NCBI GenBank assembly: GCA_963726315.1
Contig: CAVSBZ010000002.1
Coordinates: forward strand, 124,001-188,000
DNA from: FEB-25 sp963726315
GTDB lineage: Bacteria > Chloroflexota > Anaerolineae > Anaerolineales > UBA4823
Length of the DNA: 64,000 nt
Direction: 5' to 3'
In this document: piece after piece, positions 8,347 to 15,658 of the stretch
Layout: every line of letters begins with the position of its first letter
Numbering within the stretch: the stretch's first letter is position 1
Position numbers and translations under genes: made by a program
Notes under the pieces: model-generated
Told to the model about the DNA's origin: nothing
Seen by the model: only the letters and a program-made list of their open reading frames with translations
Databases searched by the model: none

Positions 8347-8790
8347 CTACCAGGAAATGACACGTGTGGGGGTCAGCTTGATCAATAAGTTTTCCGGGTC
8401 ATTCAACCAGGATTGCGGCTCAGGCTCTTTCACCCCTTCCAGCCCCAGGTAGCGGATGTAGATTCGGCTGGCAATATCACTCACCAACGGGCGCGGATCC
8501 GTCACCAGCTCGACAGTCCCTTCCAGCAGCACTGCCGTAAGCTTGCCTCCCTCCTGCTTTGACTCGACCAATACGGCTCCCCGTGGGTTGTGTTTAAGCT
8601 CGCGGATCTTTCGTGTGCTGACGAAGCTGCTGATCCAAACGGATACTCCATCCCACATAAACCATACCGGCACCACATGGGGTTGCATGGTTTTCGGGTC
8701 GGTGGTTGCCAGGCGTGCCAGCACAGGTTCTGCCAGCACCAGTTCGATCAATGTTTTCCTATCGGTCTTCACAGCCTCTACCATCAGCAT
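8347..8790 (-). CDS. pyridoxamine 5'-phosphate oxidase-fold flavoprotein
   Basis: The 147-residue split-barrel protein has VLARLATTDPKTMQPHVVPVWFMWDG, then ISSFVSTRKIRELKHNPRGAVLVE, the usual first half of PPOX-class FMN- or F420-binding proteins. A WLNDPENLLIKLTPTRVISW C-terminus closes the barrel. Proteins of this class can be F420-dependent reductases or FMN/haem proteins; the cofactor cannot be decided here. It is separated from the downstream operon by 42 bases and may be co-transcribed with it. Confidence 0.82.
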   Translation of the reverse strand: MLMVEAVKTDRKTLIELVLAEPVLARLATTDPKTMQPHVVPVWFMWDGVSVWISSFVSTRKIRELKHNPRGAVLVESKQEGGKLTAVLLEGTVELVTDPRPLVSDIASRIYIRYLGLEGVKEPEPQSWLNDPENLLIKLTPTRVISW

Positions 8791-8882
8791 TCTCCGCTTT
8801 ATAGTTTGGCTGGAGTATAGTACAAAACCCGATTGCGGACAACACCTCCCCCGTCACACCCTCGGCAGAGCATAGGAATCAA

Positions 8883-8909
8883 GAGAGCCGGGTATGTCGC
8901 CCGGCTCTC
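8883..8909. terminator. 10-bp perfect GC-rich hairpin
   Basis: GAGAGCCGGG (8883-8892) and CCCGGCTCTC (8900-8909) form a perfect stem with a 7-base loop. There is no U-run on either side. On the plus strand an AAGGAGGA follows at once but leads only to a 7-codon frame (8938-8961). It lies between the arfB 3' end and the start of the PPOX gene, so it may end the arfB transcript. Confidence 0.5.
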
Positions 8910-8999
8910 AACAAGGAGGAGAAAGAATACCTATACTATGTTGATCATATCTAAATACTAATATCTGTGCTTGACGGTTCAACTACAATTACCCCACGT

Positions 9000-9422
9000 T
9001 CACCCATCAACCTCCCTGTTCTTCCGCATGCGCTTGATCTCAGCCCGCTTCCGCTTGGATTCGAGTCGGCGTAAATTGGCCGCGCGTGACGGTTTGGTGC
9101 GGAAGCGCGGCTTGGGAGGCACACTGGCTTGTTGGATGAGACGCACCAAGCGCTCCAGTGCTGCCTGGCGGTTTTGCTCCTGCGAGCGGTACTGTCGGGC
9201 TTCAATGATCAATACCCCCTGTGAGGTCACACGCCTGCCTGCCAGCTTGAACAGGCGCTGCTTCACTTCCTCAGGCAACGAGGGCGAGTCCAGCAAGTTA
9301 AAGCGCAGCTGAACAGCTGAGGATACCTTGTTGACATTTTGCCCGCCGGGGCCGGGCGAGCGGATATAAACGAGCTCAACCTCTTCATCACCAATCCCGA
9401 TCGATGGTGTGATTTGGATCAT
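9000..9422 (-). CDS. arfB: alternative ribosome-rescue factor ArfB (YaeJ-type)
   Basis: The protein has a GGQ peptidyl-hydrolase motif (residues 26-28 from the chosen start) in SPGPGGQNVNKVSSAVQLRF. The basic C-terminal tail (PPKPRFRTKPSRAANLRRLESKR split around residues 105-130) fits ArfB, which inserts its tail in the empty mRNA channel of stalled ribosomes. It lacks the codon-recognition domains of RF1/RF2. I choose the ATG at 9422 because it gives 140 residues, the usual length. An in-frame ATG at 9530 would add 36 residues unlike the family. Confidence 0.9.
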   Translation of the reverse strand: MIQITPSIGIGDEEVELVYIRSPGPGGQNVNKVSSAVQLRFNLLDSPSLPEEVKQRLFKLAGRRVTSQGVLIIEARQYRSQEQNRQAALERLVRLIQQASVPPKPRFRTKPSRAANLRRLESKRKRAEIKRMRKNREVDG

Positions 9423-9530
9423 TTGATAAGTATACCCGTACCCAGATGGCCTCAGTGGAATCCATGTTCCGAGAGTAATTATTCTGCTAGCAACGTTTTT
9501 ATGGGTAGGAGAATTCAAAATTGTCCGCAT

Positions 9531-9857
9531 AAGTCACGGGGATGTGTGATTAGTATAATCCTTCAAATCCACCTCTCCAGCCACGTTGACACCCCAATTA
9601 TTTCGAGATAATATAAGATTACATCCCGGCATTAAGGGAAATATTGTTACTTAATGGCTTGATAATCAGGTTGTCATTTACATGATGGTCACATGGAATT
9701 TCCTATCCTAATAAATCCACAAACCATTTGTTTAAATATCCTTGATGTCAGGGCAGTACTGGTCACCGGCATGTGCCCATGAAACAGTTAATTATGTTTC
9801 AACAATCTCTTCCCGATTGATCCAGTACGCACCATAAATTCTTCATCACATAAAAAC
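9531..9857. other. intergenic, AT-rich, no gene seen
   Basis: I see no convincing coding frame, B12 box or other riboswitch core in this leader of the mutase-like gene, although that gene binds B12. Its only clear structure is the hairpin listed next. Confidence 0.6.
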
Positions 9858-9888
9858 GAGCGGCTGGAACAACCAACCGCTCGTTTTA
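9855..9888 (+). terminator. leader hairpin with T-run before B12 protein
   Basis: The arms ACGAGCGG and CCGCTCGT enclose an imperfect TGG/CCA inner stem and an AACAA loop. TTTT follows at once, as in a rho-independent terminator. GGAGG and the ATG at 9900 come within 12 bases. It either ends an upstream transcript or works as an attenuator in the leader of the 9900-13316 gene set. Confidence 0.5.
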
Positions 9889-9899
9889 ACGGAGGGTAG

Positions 9900-11531
9900 A
9901 TGCAAAAAACGGTCGTGGCTGCCGCACTGGGGGAATGCGTGCATGTCGCAGGGGTGCTGAATTTTCTACGCCTGGCTGAAATCGCCGGTTGGCGCACTGT
10001 CTTCCTGGGTCCGGCAGTCCCAATCGATGATGTCTTGAGGTCAGCCCGCCAGGAAGGTGCCACATTGGTGGGGGTTTCTTATCGCCTCACCCCCGAGACC
10101 GGCGAGCGTTTGCTGGGTGAATTCGCTGAAGCTGCAGACCACCTGCGCTCCTCCGGTGTCCGCTTTGCTTTTGGCGGTACCCCCCCGGTGGCTGAAAGAG
10201 CCGTTCAGCTGGGTTTCTTCGAGCGGGTTTTTGATGGGAGCCAGCCTCCCGAAGAAGTGCTGGCTTATCTCAAGGGGCAGGTTTCGCCTCAACCTTCACC
10301 CCAAGAATACCCCCAATCCCTGGTGGAGCGAATTGCCTGGAAATCTCCCTATCCCCTCTTGCGCCATCACTTCGGTCTACCCACCCTTGAAGCCAGTCTC
10401 CTGGGCGTGGAACAGATCTCGAGTGCCAGGGTTCTCGATGTTATCTCGTTGGGTATCGACCAGGATGCCCAGGAAAATTTCTTCCATCCTGAACGGCAGG
10501 ATGCCCACCGTAAAGGGGCGGGGGGTGTGCCTGTCCGTTCTGCCGCTGATTACCTGGCGCTCTTTTCGGCCAGCCGGCAGGGCAACTACCCACTCATGCG
10601 CACCTATTCGGGCACAGATGATTTCATCCGCCTGGCTGAGATGTACCTGGAAACCATCCATAATGCCTGGTGTGCCATCCCACTGTGCTGGTTCAACCAG
10701 ATGGATGGCAGGGGTCCGTGGGACCTGGAAGGCTCGATCCGCGCGCACCAGCAGGTAATGGCGTGGTATGGCGAGCGTAATATTCCGGTGGAGCTGAACG
10801 AGCCGCATCATTGGGGCATGCGTGATGCCCCCGACGTGGTGTTTGTAGTATCAGCGTTTCTTTCAGCCTACAATGCCCGCCTCTTTGGGGTTCACGACTA
10901 TATCGCCCAGATGATGTTTAACAGCCCCCCAGGCACCTCCGATGCGATGGATATTGCTAAAATGCTGGCGGCGTTAAAAATGATCGAGCCTCTGGAGGGT
11001 GAGGCTTTCCATATCTGGAGGCAGACCCGCACCGGTCTGCTCAGTTACCCGCTTGACCCAGCCGCCGCTCGCGCACACTTGGCAGTCAGCATCTACGTCC
11101 AGATGGCACTCAAGCCGCATATTATTCACGTGGTTGGTCACACCGAGGCCCACCACGCCGCCACTGCAGACGACGTCATCGAGGCTTGCCTGATAGCTCG
11201 TAGGTCGATTGAAAATGCCATCAATGGTGCTCCGGAGATGACTGCCGATCCTGTTATCCAGGCTCAAGTGGATCATCTTATGGCTGAAGCCCACGTCACC
11301 CTGCAGGCGATTAAACAGCTTGGCACTCAAACCAGCTCCGACCCATGGACCGATCCGATAACATTGGCTAAATCGGTCAAATTGGGGATTTTGGATGCCC
11401 CCCAGCTGAGGAACAACCCTTTTGCCTCAGGTCAGATAATAACCCGCATGTTAAATGGTTCGTGCATCACCGCGCACCCAGACGGCACGCCGATCAGCGA
11501 AGCAGACCGGCTGGTGCAGTACCTTCCCTAG
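9900..11531 (+). CDS. B12-binding domain protein, mutase-like
   Basis: Residues ~1-125 look like a B12-binding Rossmann domain: GECVHVAG near residue 12 is a variant of the D-x-H-x-x-G cobalamin motif with the axial-ligand His kept, and a later AFGGTPP fits the GG loop. Residues ~130-460 form a barrel-like domain with PLCWFNQMDGRGPWDL, ELNEPHHWGMRDAPD and HVVGHTEAHHAATADDV. This layout recalls glutamate/methylaspartate-mutase-type isomerases, but with the B12 domain first and fused. The substrate is unknown. A GGAGGG precedes the ATG. The opine-dehydrogenase gene follows after 9 bases, which suggests that the two act on one substrate. Confidence 0.65.
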   Translation: MQKTVVAAALGECVHVAGVLNFLRLAEIAGWRTVFLGPAVPIDDVLRSARQEGATLVGVSYRLTPETGERLLGEFAEAADHLRSSGVRFAFGGTPPVAERAVQLGFFERVFDGSQPPEEVLAYLKGQVSPQPSPQEYPQSLVERIAWKSPYPLLRHHFGLPTLEASLLGVEQISSARVLDVISLGIDQDAQENFFHPERQDAHRKGAGGVPVRSAADYLALFSASRQGNYPLMRTYSGTDDFIRLAEMYLETIHNAWCAIPLCWFNQMDGRGPWDLEGSIRAHQQVMAWYGERNIPVELNEPHHWGMRDAPDVVFVVSAFLSAYNARLFGVHDYIAQMMFNSPPGTSDAMDIAKMLAALKMIEPLEGEAFHIWRQTRTGLLSYPLDPAAARAHLAVSIYVQMALKPHIIHVVGHTEAHHAATADDVIEACLIARRSIENAINGAPEMTADPVIQAQVDHLMAEAHVTLQAIKQLGTQTSSDPWTDPITLAKSVKLGILDAPQLRNNPFASGQIITRMLNGSCITAHPDGTPISEADRLVQYLP

Positions 11532-11540
11532 GAGAATTTT

Positions 11541-12653
11541 ATGGCTAAAAAATTGAACATTACCGTGATTGGAGCCGGGCATGGCGGAAAAGCCATGGCA
11601 GCCCATCTTGGGTTGATGGAGTTTCCGACAGTGTTATTTAATCGCACTGCCGCCAATGTAGCCGCGATTAAGGAGTTAGGTGGCATCTACCTCGAAAGCT
11701 ACGAAGGCGGTCCACGTGGTTTCGGAAAGTTGGAGCTGGTAACCTCGAACATTGGCATAGCCTTACAAAAGGCGGAGATGATCATGGTGGTCGTCCCATC
11801 TTCCGCCCATGCAGATGTAGCAAAATTATGCGCTCCTTATCTAACCGATGGTCAGATGGTCATCCTGCATCCCGGGCGCACTTGCGGTGCGATTGAATTC
11901 AGCAAGGTGATCCGTGACAACGGCTGCACCGCTGATGTGACCATCGCGGAGACTGAAACCTTTATTTATGCATCTCGCTCCGATGGTCCCGCCCAATCTC
12001 GTATCTTCCGCATCAAGGAAGCCGTGCCGTTGGCAGCTCTACCCGCCACCCGCACTTGCCTCGTCCTTGACAAGATCCGGGATGTATTTAACCAGTTCAT
12101 TGATGGCGGGGATGTGCTGCAGACCGGTATGAACAACATGGGCGCCATCTTTCATCCAGCTTTGACCATATTAAATTCAGGATGGATCGAATCAACCCAC
12201 GGTGATTTTCAATTCTACATTGATGGGGTGACGGCATCGGTGGCCCGCGTGTTGGAAGCCCTCGATCGTGAGCGGGTCACGGTGGCGGCTTCGATCGGTA
12301 TTCGTGCCCGTACCGGCATGGAGTGGTTAAAGCTTTCTTATGACGCCGTGGGTGAAGACCTGAATGAGGCCATCCACAACCAGCCCGGATATTATGGCAT
12401 CAATGCACCCCCAACCCTGAACCACCGTTACCTCTTCGAAGACGTCCCCATGAGCCTGGTACCAATTGCCTCGCTTGGACAGCGATATGGGGTTGCAGTC
12501 AGCGGAATTGATGGGATAATTAAGCTAGCCAGTATAATACACCGTACCGATTATTGGCGCCGCGGGCGGACGATAGAAAAACTGGGTATTAATAACCTGA
12601 GCACAGATGAATTGATCCATTATGTAAAAGAAGGTGTTTTGGAATCAGCCTGA
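11541..12653 (+). CDS. opine/octopine dehydrogenase family oxidoreductase
   Basis: This 370-residue protein has an N-terminal NAD(P)-binding Rossmann motif, VIGAGHGGKAMAAHL (residues ~9-23). The later segment NNMGAIFHPALTILNSGWIE carries the His typical of the octopine/nopine dehydrogenase C-terminal helical domain (PF02317). Opine dehydrogenases reversibly condense an amino acid with a 2-oxo acid by reductive amination; some relatives act on other 2-hydroxy or imino acids. AGGAG lies 8 bases before the ATG. Its tight link to the B12 mutase-like gene suggests a shared amino- or keto-acid pathway. The substrate is not predictable. Confidence 0.8.
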   Translation: MAKKLNITVIGAGHGGKAMAAHLGLMEFPTVLFNRTAANVAAIKELGGIYLESYEGGPRGFGKLELVTSNIGIALQKAEMIMVVVPSSAHADVAKLCAPYLTDGQMVILHPGRTCGAIEFSKVIRDNGCTADVTIAETETFIYASRSDGPAQSRIFRIKEAVPLAALPATRTCLVLDKIRDVFNQFIDGGDVLQTGMNNMGAIFHPALTILNSGWIESTHGDFQFYIDGVTASVARVLEALDRERVTVAASIGIRARTGMEWLKLSYDAVGEDLNEAIHNQPGYYGINAPPTLNHRYLFEDVPMSLVPIASLGQRYGVAVSGIDGIIKLASIIHRTDYWRRGRTIEKLGINNLSTDELIHYVKEGVLESA

Positions 12654-12702
12654 GCATAATTGAGTATAAGTGCTGGAAACCTAGGCGACGAGGAAGGGTG
12701 AG

Positions 12703-13053
12703 ATGGATATCCAAGATCTGACGAAACCGGTGATCCTCCTGGTTGTTCTACAAGCCCAGGATGCCGACCTGGTAACAACTTCCTTGCGAAGGTCATCGAT
12801 ACCCGCCTTCGAGTTATCTAGCACCGGTGCTTTCCTGGGTAGAAAAAACGTCACTCTCTTGATCCCGTTGGAGGCTGCGAACGTGGATTTCGTGGTATCT
12901 GAGCTGAAGCGTAATTGCAGGCAGCGCATCGAATATGTATCCATGCCCATCGAAGGTCAACCTCTCCCTATTCCCAGCCCCATACCAATCACCGTGGGCG
13001 GAGCAACCATCTTTATCCTCGAGATTGACCAATACCTGGAGGTGCTGCAATGA
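12703..13053 (+). CDS. cyclic-di-AMP receptor-like (DarA/PII-like) protein 1
   Basis: The 116-residue protein has the PII-like fold features of CdAMP_rec (PF06153): SSTGAFLGRKNVTLLIPLE in the first half and a C-terminal ITVGGATIFILEIDQYLEVL. Family proteins are trimeric and bind c-di-AMP, with a ligand-dependent loop. The loop here is rich in Pro and Ile (PLPIPSPIPI). It overlaps the next receptor gene by 4 bases (ATGA). GAGGAAGGG precedes the start. The gene follows the opine dehydrogenase after 49 bases. Confidence 0.85.
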   Translation: MDIQDLTKPVILLVVLQAQDADLVTTSLRRSSIPAFELSSTGAFLGRKNVTLLIPLEAANVDFVVSELKRNCRQRIEYVSMPIEGQPLPIPSPIPITVGGATIFILEIDQYLEVLQ

Positions 13054-13316
13054 AACTGATGATTGCCATTGTCAATGATGCTGATTATGACAAGATTGCC
13101 CGCCAATTGACCGACGAGCAGTACCGTGTGACTTGCATTGCCTCCACGGGTGGGTTGTTCCGCCGCGGTAGCACCACCTTGTTGATTGGTCTGGAGGAAG
13201 ACAAAATTAGCCGGGCAGTGGATATTATCAAAGAGAATAGTTCCAGCGCCGATGGCGCCGGCACGCACAAAGCTGCCATCTTCGTTCTGAACATCAAGGA
13301 ATATATTCGTGTGTAA
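13050..13316 (+). CDS. cyclic-di-AMP receptor-like (DarA/PII-like) protein 2
   Basis: This shorter 88-residue paralogue starts MKLMIAIVNDADYDKIARQL and has RVTCIASTGGLFRRGSTTLLIGLEEDKI, very close to the DarA consensus. It ends in AAIFVLNIKEYIRV. The loop between core strands is shorter than in the preceding protein (SSSADGAGTH), so the two may differ in ligand response or form mixed trimers. Translational coupling through the ATGA overlap supports co-assembly. No diadenylate cyclase is visible in the window. Confidence 0.85.
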   Translation: MKLMIAIVNDADYDKIARQLTDEQYRVTCIASTGGLFRRGSTTLLIGLEEDKISRAVDIIKENSSSADGAGTHKAAIFVLNIKEYIRV

Positions 13317-13377
13317 GGAAAAGAGACTCACAGACCCATTTTCTCTCCTAATTTAATAAATAATGTTGACCAACGTC

Positions 13378-13407
13378 CATGGATAGTTCATGAGTTGTCT
13401 ATCCATG
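13378..13407. promoter_or_regulatory. 9-bp inverted repeat in spacer before Fe-S gene
   Basis: CATGGATAG and CTATCCATG are separated by 12 bases in the 185-base spacer between the receptor genes and the electron-transfer operon. There is no T-run directly after it, so it could be a weak terminator or an operator-like site. Confidence 0.35.
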
Positions 13408-13501
13408 CGTTGCCTGATTTTATCCATGCTTTACTTTTATCATATGCTCTGTCAAATTATCCAAAGGTATATTTTTTATTTGATTACTCTCCGCTTAGAA
13501 T

Positions 13502-13762
13502 ATGACTTCATCGCTGAGCAATGAATCGCGCCGCATTCGCACCCTGATCACCGGTCACGTCGTTCCGGAAATGGAAAAATGTATCCAATGCGGGATATGC
13601 TCTTATAGTTGCCCCATTGGGATCGATGTTCGCATGCATGCCTGGAATGGCGAAGTCATCGAGGATCCTAAGTGTCTGACCTGTGGCGAATGCATTGAAC
13701 GCTGCCCGCGCGCTGTGCTTCATTTTGAGGTCACCGGTTTATTTACCAGGGAGAAGAAATGA
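13502..13762 (+). CDS. 2x[4Fe-4S] ferredoxin-like protein
   Basis: The 86-residue protein has two clusters, CIQCGICSYSCP and CLTCGECIERCP, each with C-x2-C-x2-C-x3-C-P. An insertion between them includes GIDVRMHAWNG. This spacing resembles the HdrC/4Fe-4S dicluster domains that pass electrons between a flavoprotein and a membrane partner. The 4-bp overlap with the FAD oxidoreductase gene implies a two-subunit flavo-iron-sulphur enzyme. It opens an operon that continues to the 23-haem cytochrome. Confidence 0.88.
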   Translation: MTSSLSNESRRIRTLITGHVVPEMEKCIQCGICSYSCPIGIDVRMHAWNGEVIEDPKCLTCGECIERCPRAVLHFEVTGLFTREKK

Positions 13763-14880
13763 CCCGCCACATCATCATTGGGACGGGTGTATCAGGTTTT
13801 TCGGCTGCTGAAACACTGCGCAGTGTTGACCCTCAGGCTGAAATCCTGCTGGTTGGGGATGATCCATTTGGTTACTACTCTCGCCCTGGTCTGGCATATT
13901 ACCTGACTGGTGAAATCCCCGAAAAGCAATTATTCCCCTTCTTTAAAAAAGGCAAGTTAACCCTCAATGTGCAACGCGTCAAGACCCATGTAAATTCCAT
14001 TGACCCGAACGCACAAGTGATTAAAACTGACACTGCCGGAACCCTGCCATATGATCGATTGCTGCTTTCTACGGGTGCGCGCTCCATCCCCGTGAATTTC
14101 CCGGGATCAGATCTGCATGGCGTGGTGACACTAGACGATCTTGCCGACACTCGCTATATTTTGTCTCACCTCAAGCATACAAAGACCGCCGTGGTTGTTG
14201 GAGGCGGAGTCCTGGCAATTGAGTTAGTCGAGGGAATGGTGGCGCAAGGTAAAAAGGTGCATTTCCTGCTGCGCGGAGATTGGTATTGGTCGAATCTATT
14301 GGTCGAAGCTGAATCTCACCTGGTGGAGCACCATTTAACCACTGAGGGGGTCGTCCTGCATCATCGCACCGAAATCGAAGAGATCCTGGGTAACAAAGGT
14401 AAAGTGACCGGAGTACGCACAACCAACGGTGAAATCATTCGCTGCAACATGGTAGCGATCGGTATCGGTGTGAAGGCTCGCCAGGAGCTGGCCAAAGAGG
14501 CTGGTCTGGAAACCGACCGGGGAATTTTGGTGAATGAGTACCTACAAACCAGCCAACCGAATATTTTCGCCTCAGGTGACGTCGCTCAAATCTTCGACCC
14601 GGCAACTGGTCGTTCATCGATCGATAATCTCTGGTATCCCGGGCGCAGGCAAGGGCGAGTTGCCGCCTTGAACATGGCTGGAAAAGATCAAGCCTACCAG
14701 CGGACGGTTGCGCTTAATGTGCTTCGGCTGGCAGGGGTAATGACAACGCTCATCGGCTCAATCGGGAGCGGGCGCGATGAAGGTCCGGTGTACTCCACCG
14801 CGGTTCCAGCGAGACCTGGCAGCAGTTGCCCAATACGCTGGCAGCAGAGGTCAGTTTGGAAGAGAGTCAGCTGCGCTTAA
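13759..14880 (+). CDS. FAD/NAD(P) oxidoreductase, frame broken near 14797-14800
   Basis: This pyridine-nucleotide disulphide oxidoreductase-type flavoprotein has the FAD motif GTGVSGFSAAE (residues ~8-18), YYSRPGLAYYL, a second nucleotide-binding GGGVLAIELVEG (~153) and the FAD-closing FASGDVAQ. The family includes NADH:rubredoxin and nitrite-reductase-like enzymes. After SGRDEGPVYST the reading frame leaves family-like sequence and ends at 14880. The -1 frame continues with a plausible RGSSETWQQLP tail to 15059. One missing base, most simply a C at the ACC run about 14797-14799, explains this. Either a real mutation or an assembly error is possible. Confidence 0.85.
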   Translation: MTRHIIIGTGVSGFSAAETLRSVDPQAEILLVGDDPFGYYSRPGLAYYLTGEIPEKQLFPFFKKGKLTLNVQRVKTHVNSIDPNAQVIKTDTAGTLPYDRLLLSTGARSIPVNFPGSDLHGVVTLDDLADTRYILSHLKHTKTAVVVGGGVLAIELVEGMVAQGKKVHFLLRGDWYWSNLLVEAESHLVEHHLTTEGVVLHHRTEIEEILGNKGKVTGVRTTNGEIIRCNMVAIGIGVKARQELAKEAGLETDRGILVNEYLQTSQPNIFASGDVAQIFDPATGRSSIDNLWYPGRRQGRVAALNMAGKDQAYQRTVALNVLRLAGVMTTLIGSIGSGRDEGPVYSTAVPARPGSSCPIRWQQRSVWKRVSCA

Positions 14881-15059
14881 TCCTCAGCGAGCAAAGGTTG
14901 TTAGGGGCGGTGGTGATGGGTGATCAAAAAATATCTCGCCCCATTCGCGAGCTGATCACTGATCAGGTGGATATCACTCCGATTCATGATCAATTGTTAC
15001 AATCCGGCCCACAATTGGGGCAGCTGATCATGGATTATTGGGCAAAAACAAAAAAATGA
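14799..15059 (+). pseudogene. C-terminal part of the FAD oxidoreductase in shifted frame
   Basis: From 14799 the frame reads RGSSETWQQLPNTLAAEV, then SLEESQLRLILSEQRLLGAVVMGDQ and a DITPIHDQLLQ end. This is typical for the C-terminal domain of such oxidoreductases (LLGAVVMGD is characteristic). It has no credible start or ribosome site of its own; a TTG at 14826 is possible but lies inside the domain. Joined to the preceding frame the product would be about 433 residues. Confidence 0.75.
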
Positions 15060-15084
15060 GCATCGAACCGGTAGGAGCAATGCA

Positions 15085-15648
15085 ATGTTGTCAAGAAATA
15101 AGGAGATCTGGTTCGCTTTATTAGTCGCCGTTCTTATAACCGCGATCTATGCCGCTGTGATGAACCTGTACAAGGCGGTGCCTGCTGCCGGCAGCTTATT
15201 TGGTCATTTAATCGGTATCGTCGGTTTCCTGCTGATGTTGATGACTGAGACCCTCTATTCATTCCGAAAACGCAGTCGTAAAGGACGTTGGGGAAATATG
15301 CAGTCGTGGCTCCAATTCCACATTTTCACCGGGCTGGTCGGTCCGTACATGGTGTTGCTGCACACTTCCTGGAAGTTCAACGGTCTGGCAGGAGCAACCA
15401 CGCTTCTCACGATCACTATCGTGATAAGCGGATTTATCGGCCGTTATATTTATACTCGCATTCCTCGCTCACTGGATGGAATTGACCTCACCTATCCCGG
15501 GGCACAAGCCCAGGCTGCCGTGCTGGCTCGTTCTCGGCAGATGTTATCCACCTGGCACGCCGTCCATATCCCCATCGGAATTGCCCTATTTGTTGCTGCA
15601 TTTATCCATATCGGAGCAGCCCTGACTTATGCCACTTTGCTCCGCTAG
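15085..15648 (+). CDS. four-to-five-helix membrane b-type cytochrome-like protein
   Basis: The 187-residue protein has about five hydrophobic segments. His residues are placed as in b-haem four-helix bundles: GHLIG, LQFHIFTG, VLLHTSWKF, TWHAVHIPIG and FIHIGAAL. This suggests a membrane di-haem quinol- or electron-transfer subunit; it is not an exact match to any family I can name. It sits between the flavo-Fe-S genes and the multihaem cytochrome (25 and 10 bases from its neighbours), so it likely carries electrons across the membrane between them. Confidence 0.7.
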   Translation: MLSRNKEIWFALLVAVLITAIYAAVMNLYKAVPAAGSLFGHLIGIVGFLLMLMTETLYSFRKRSRKGRWGNMQSWLQFHIFTGLVGPYMVLLHTSWKFNGLAGATTLLTITIVISGFIGRYIYTRIPRSLDGIDLTYPGAQAQAAVLARSRQMLSTWHAVHIPIGIALFVAAFIHIGAALTYATLLR

Positions 15649-15658
15649 AAGGTAGGCG

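Noticed and set aside
9531..9899. A B12 riboswitch expected upstream of the B12-binding gene
   Set aside because: No B12 box or ACTGTAA core is visible in this leader; only a terminator-like hairpin is.
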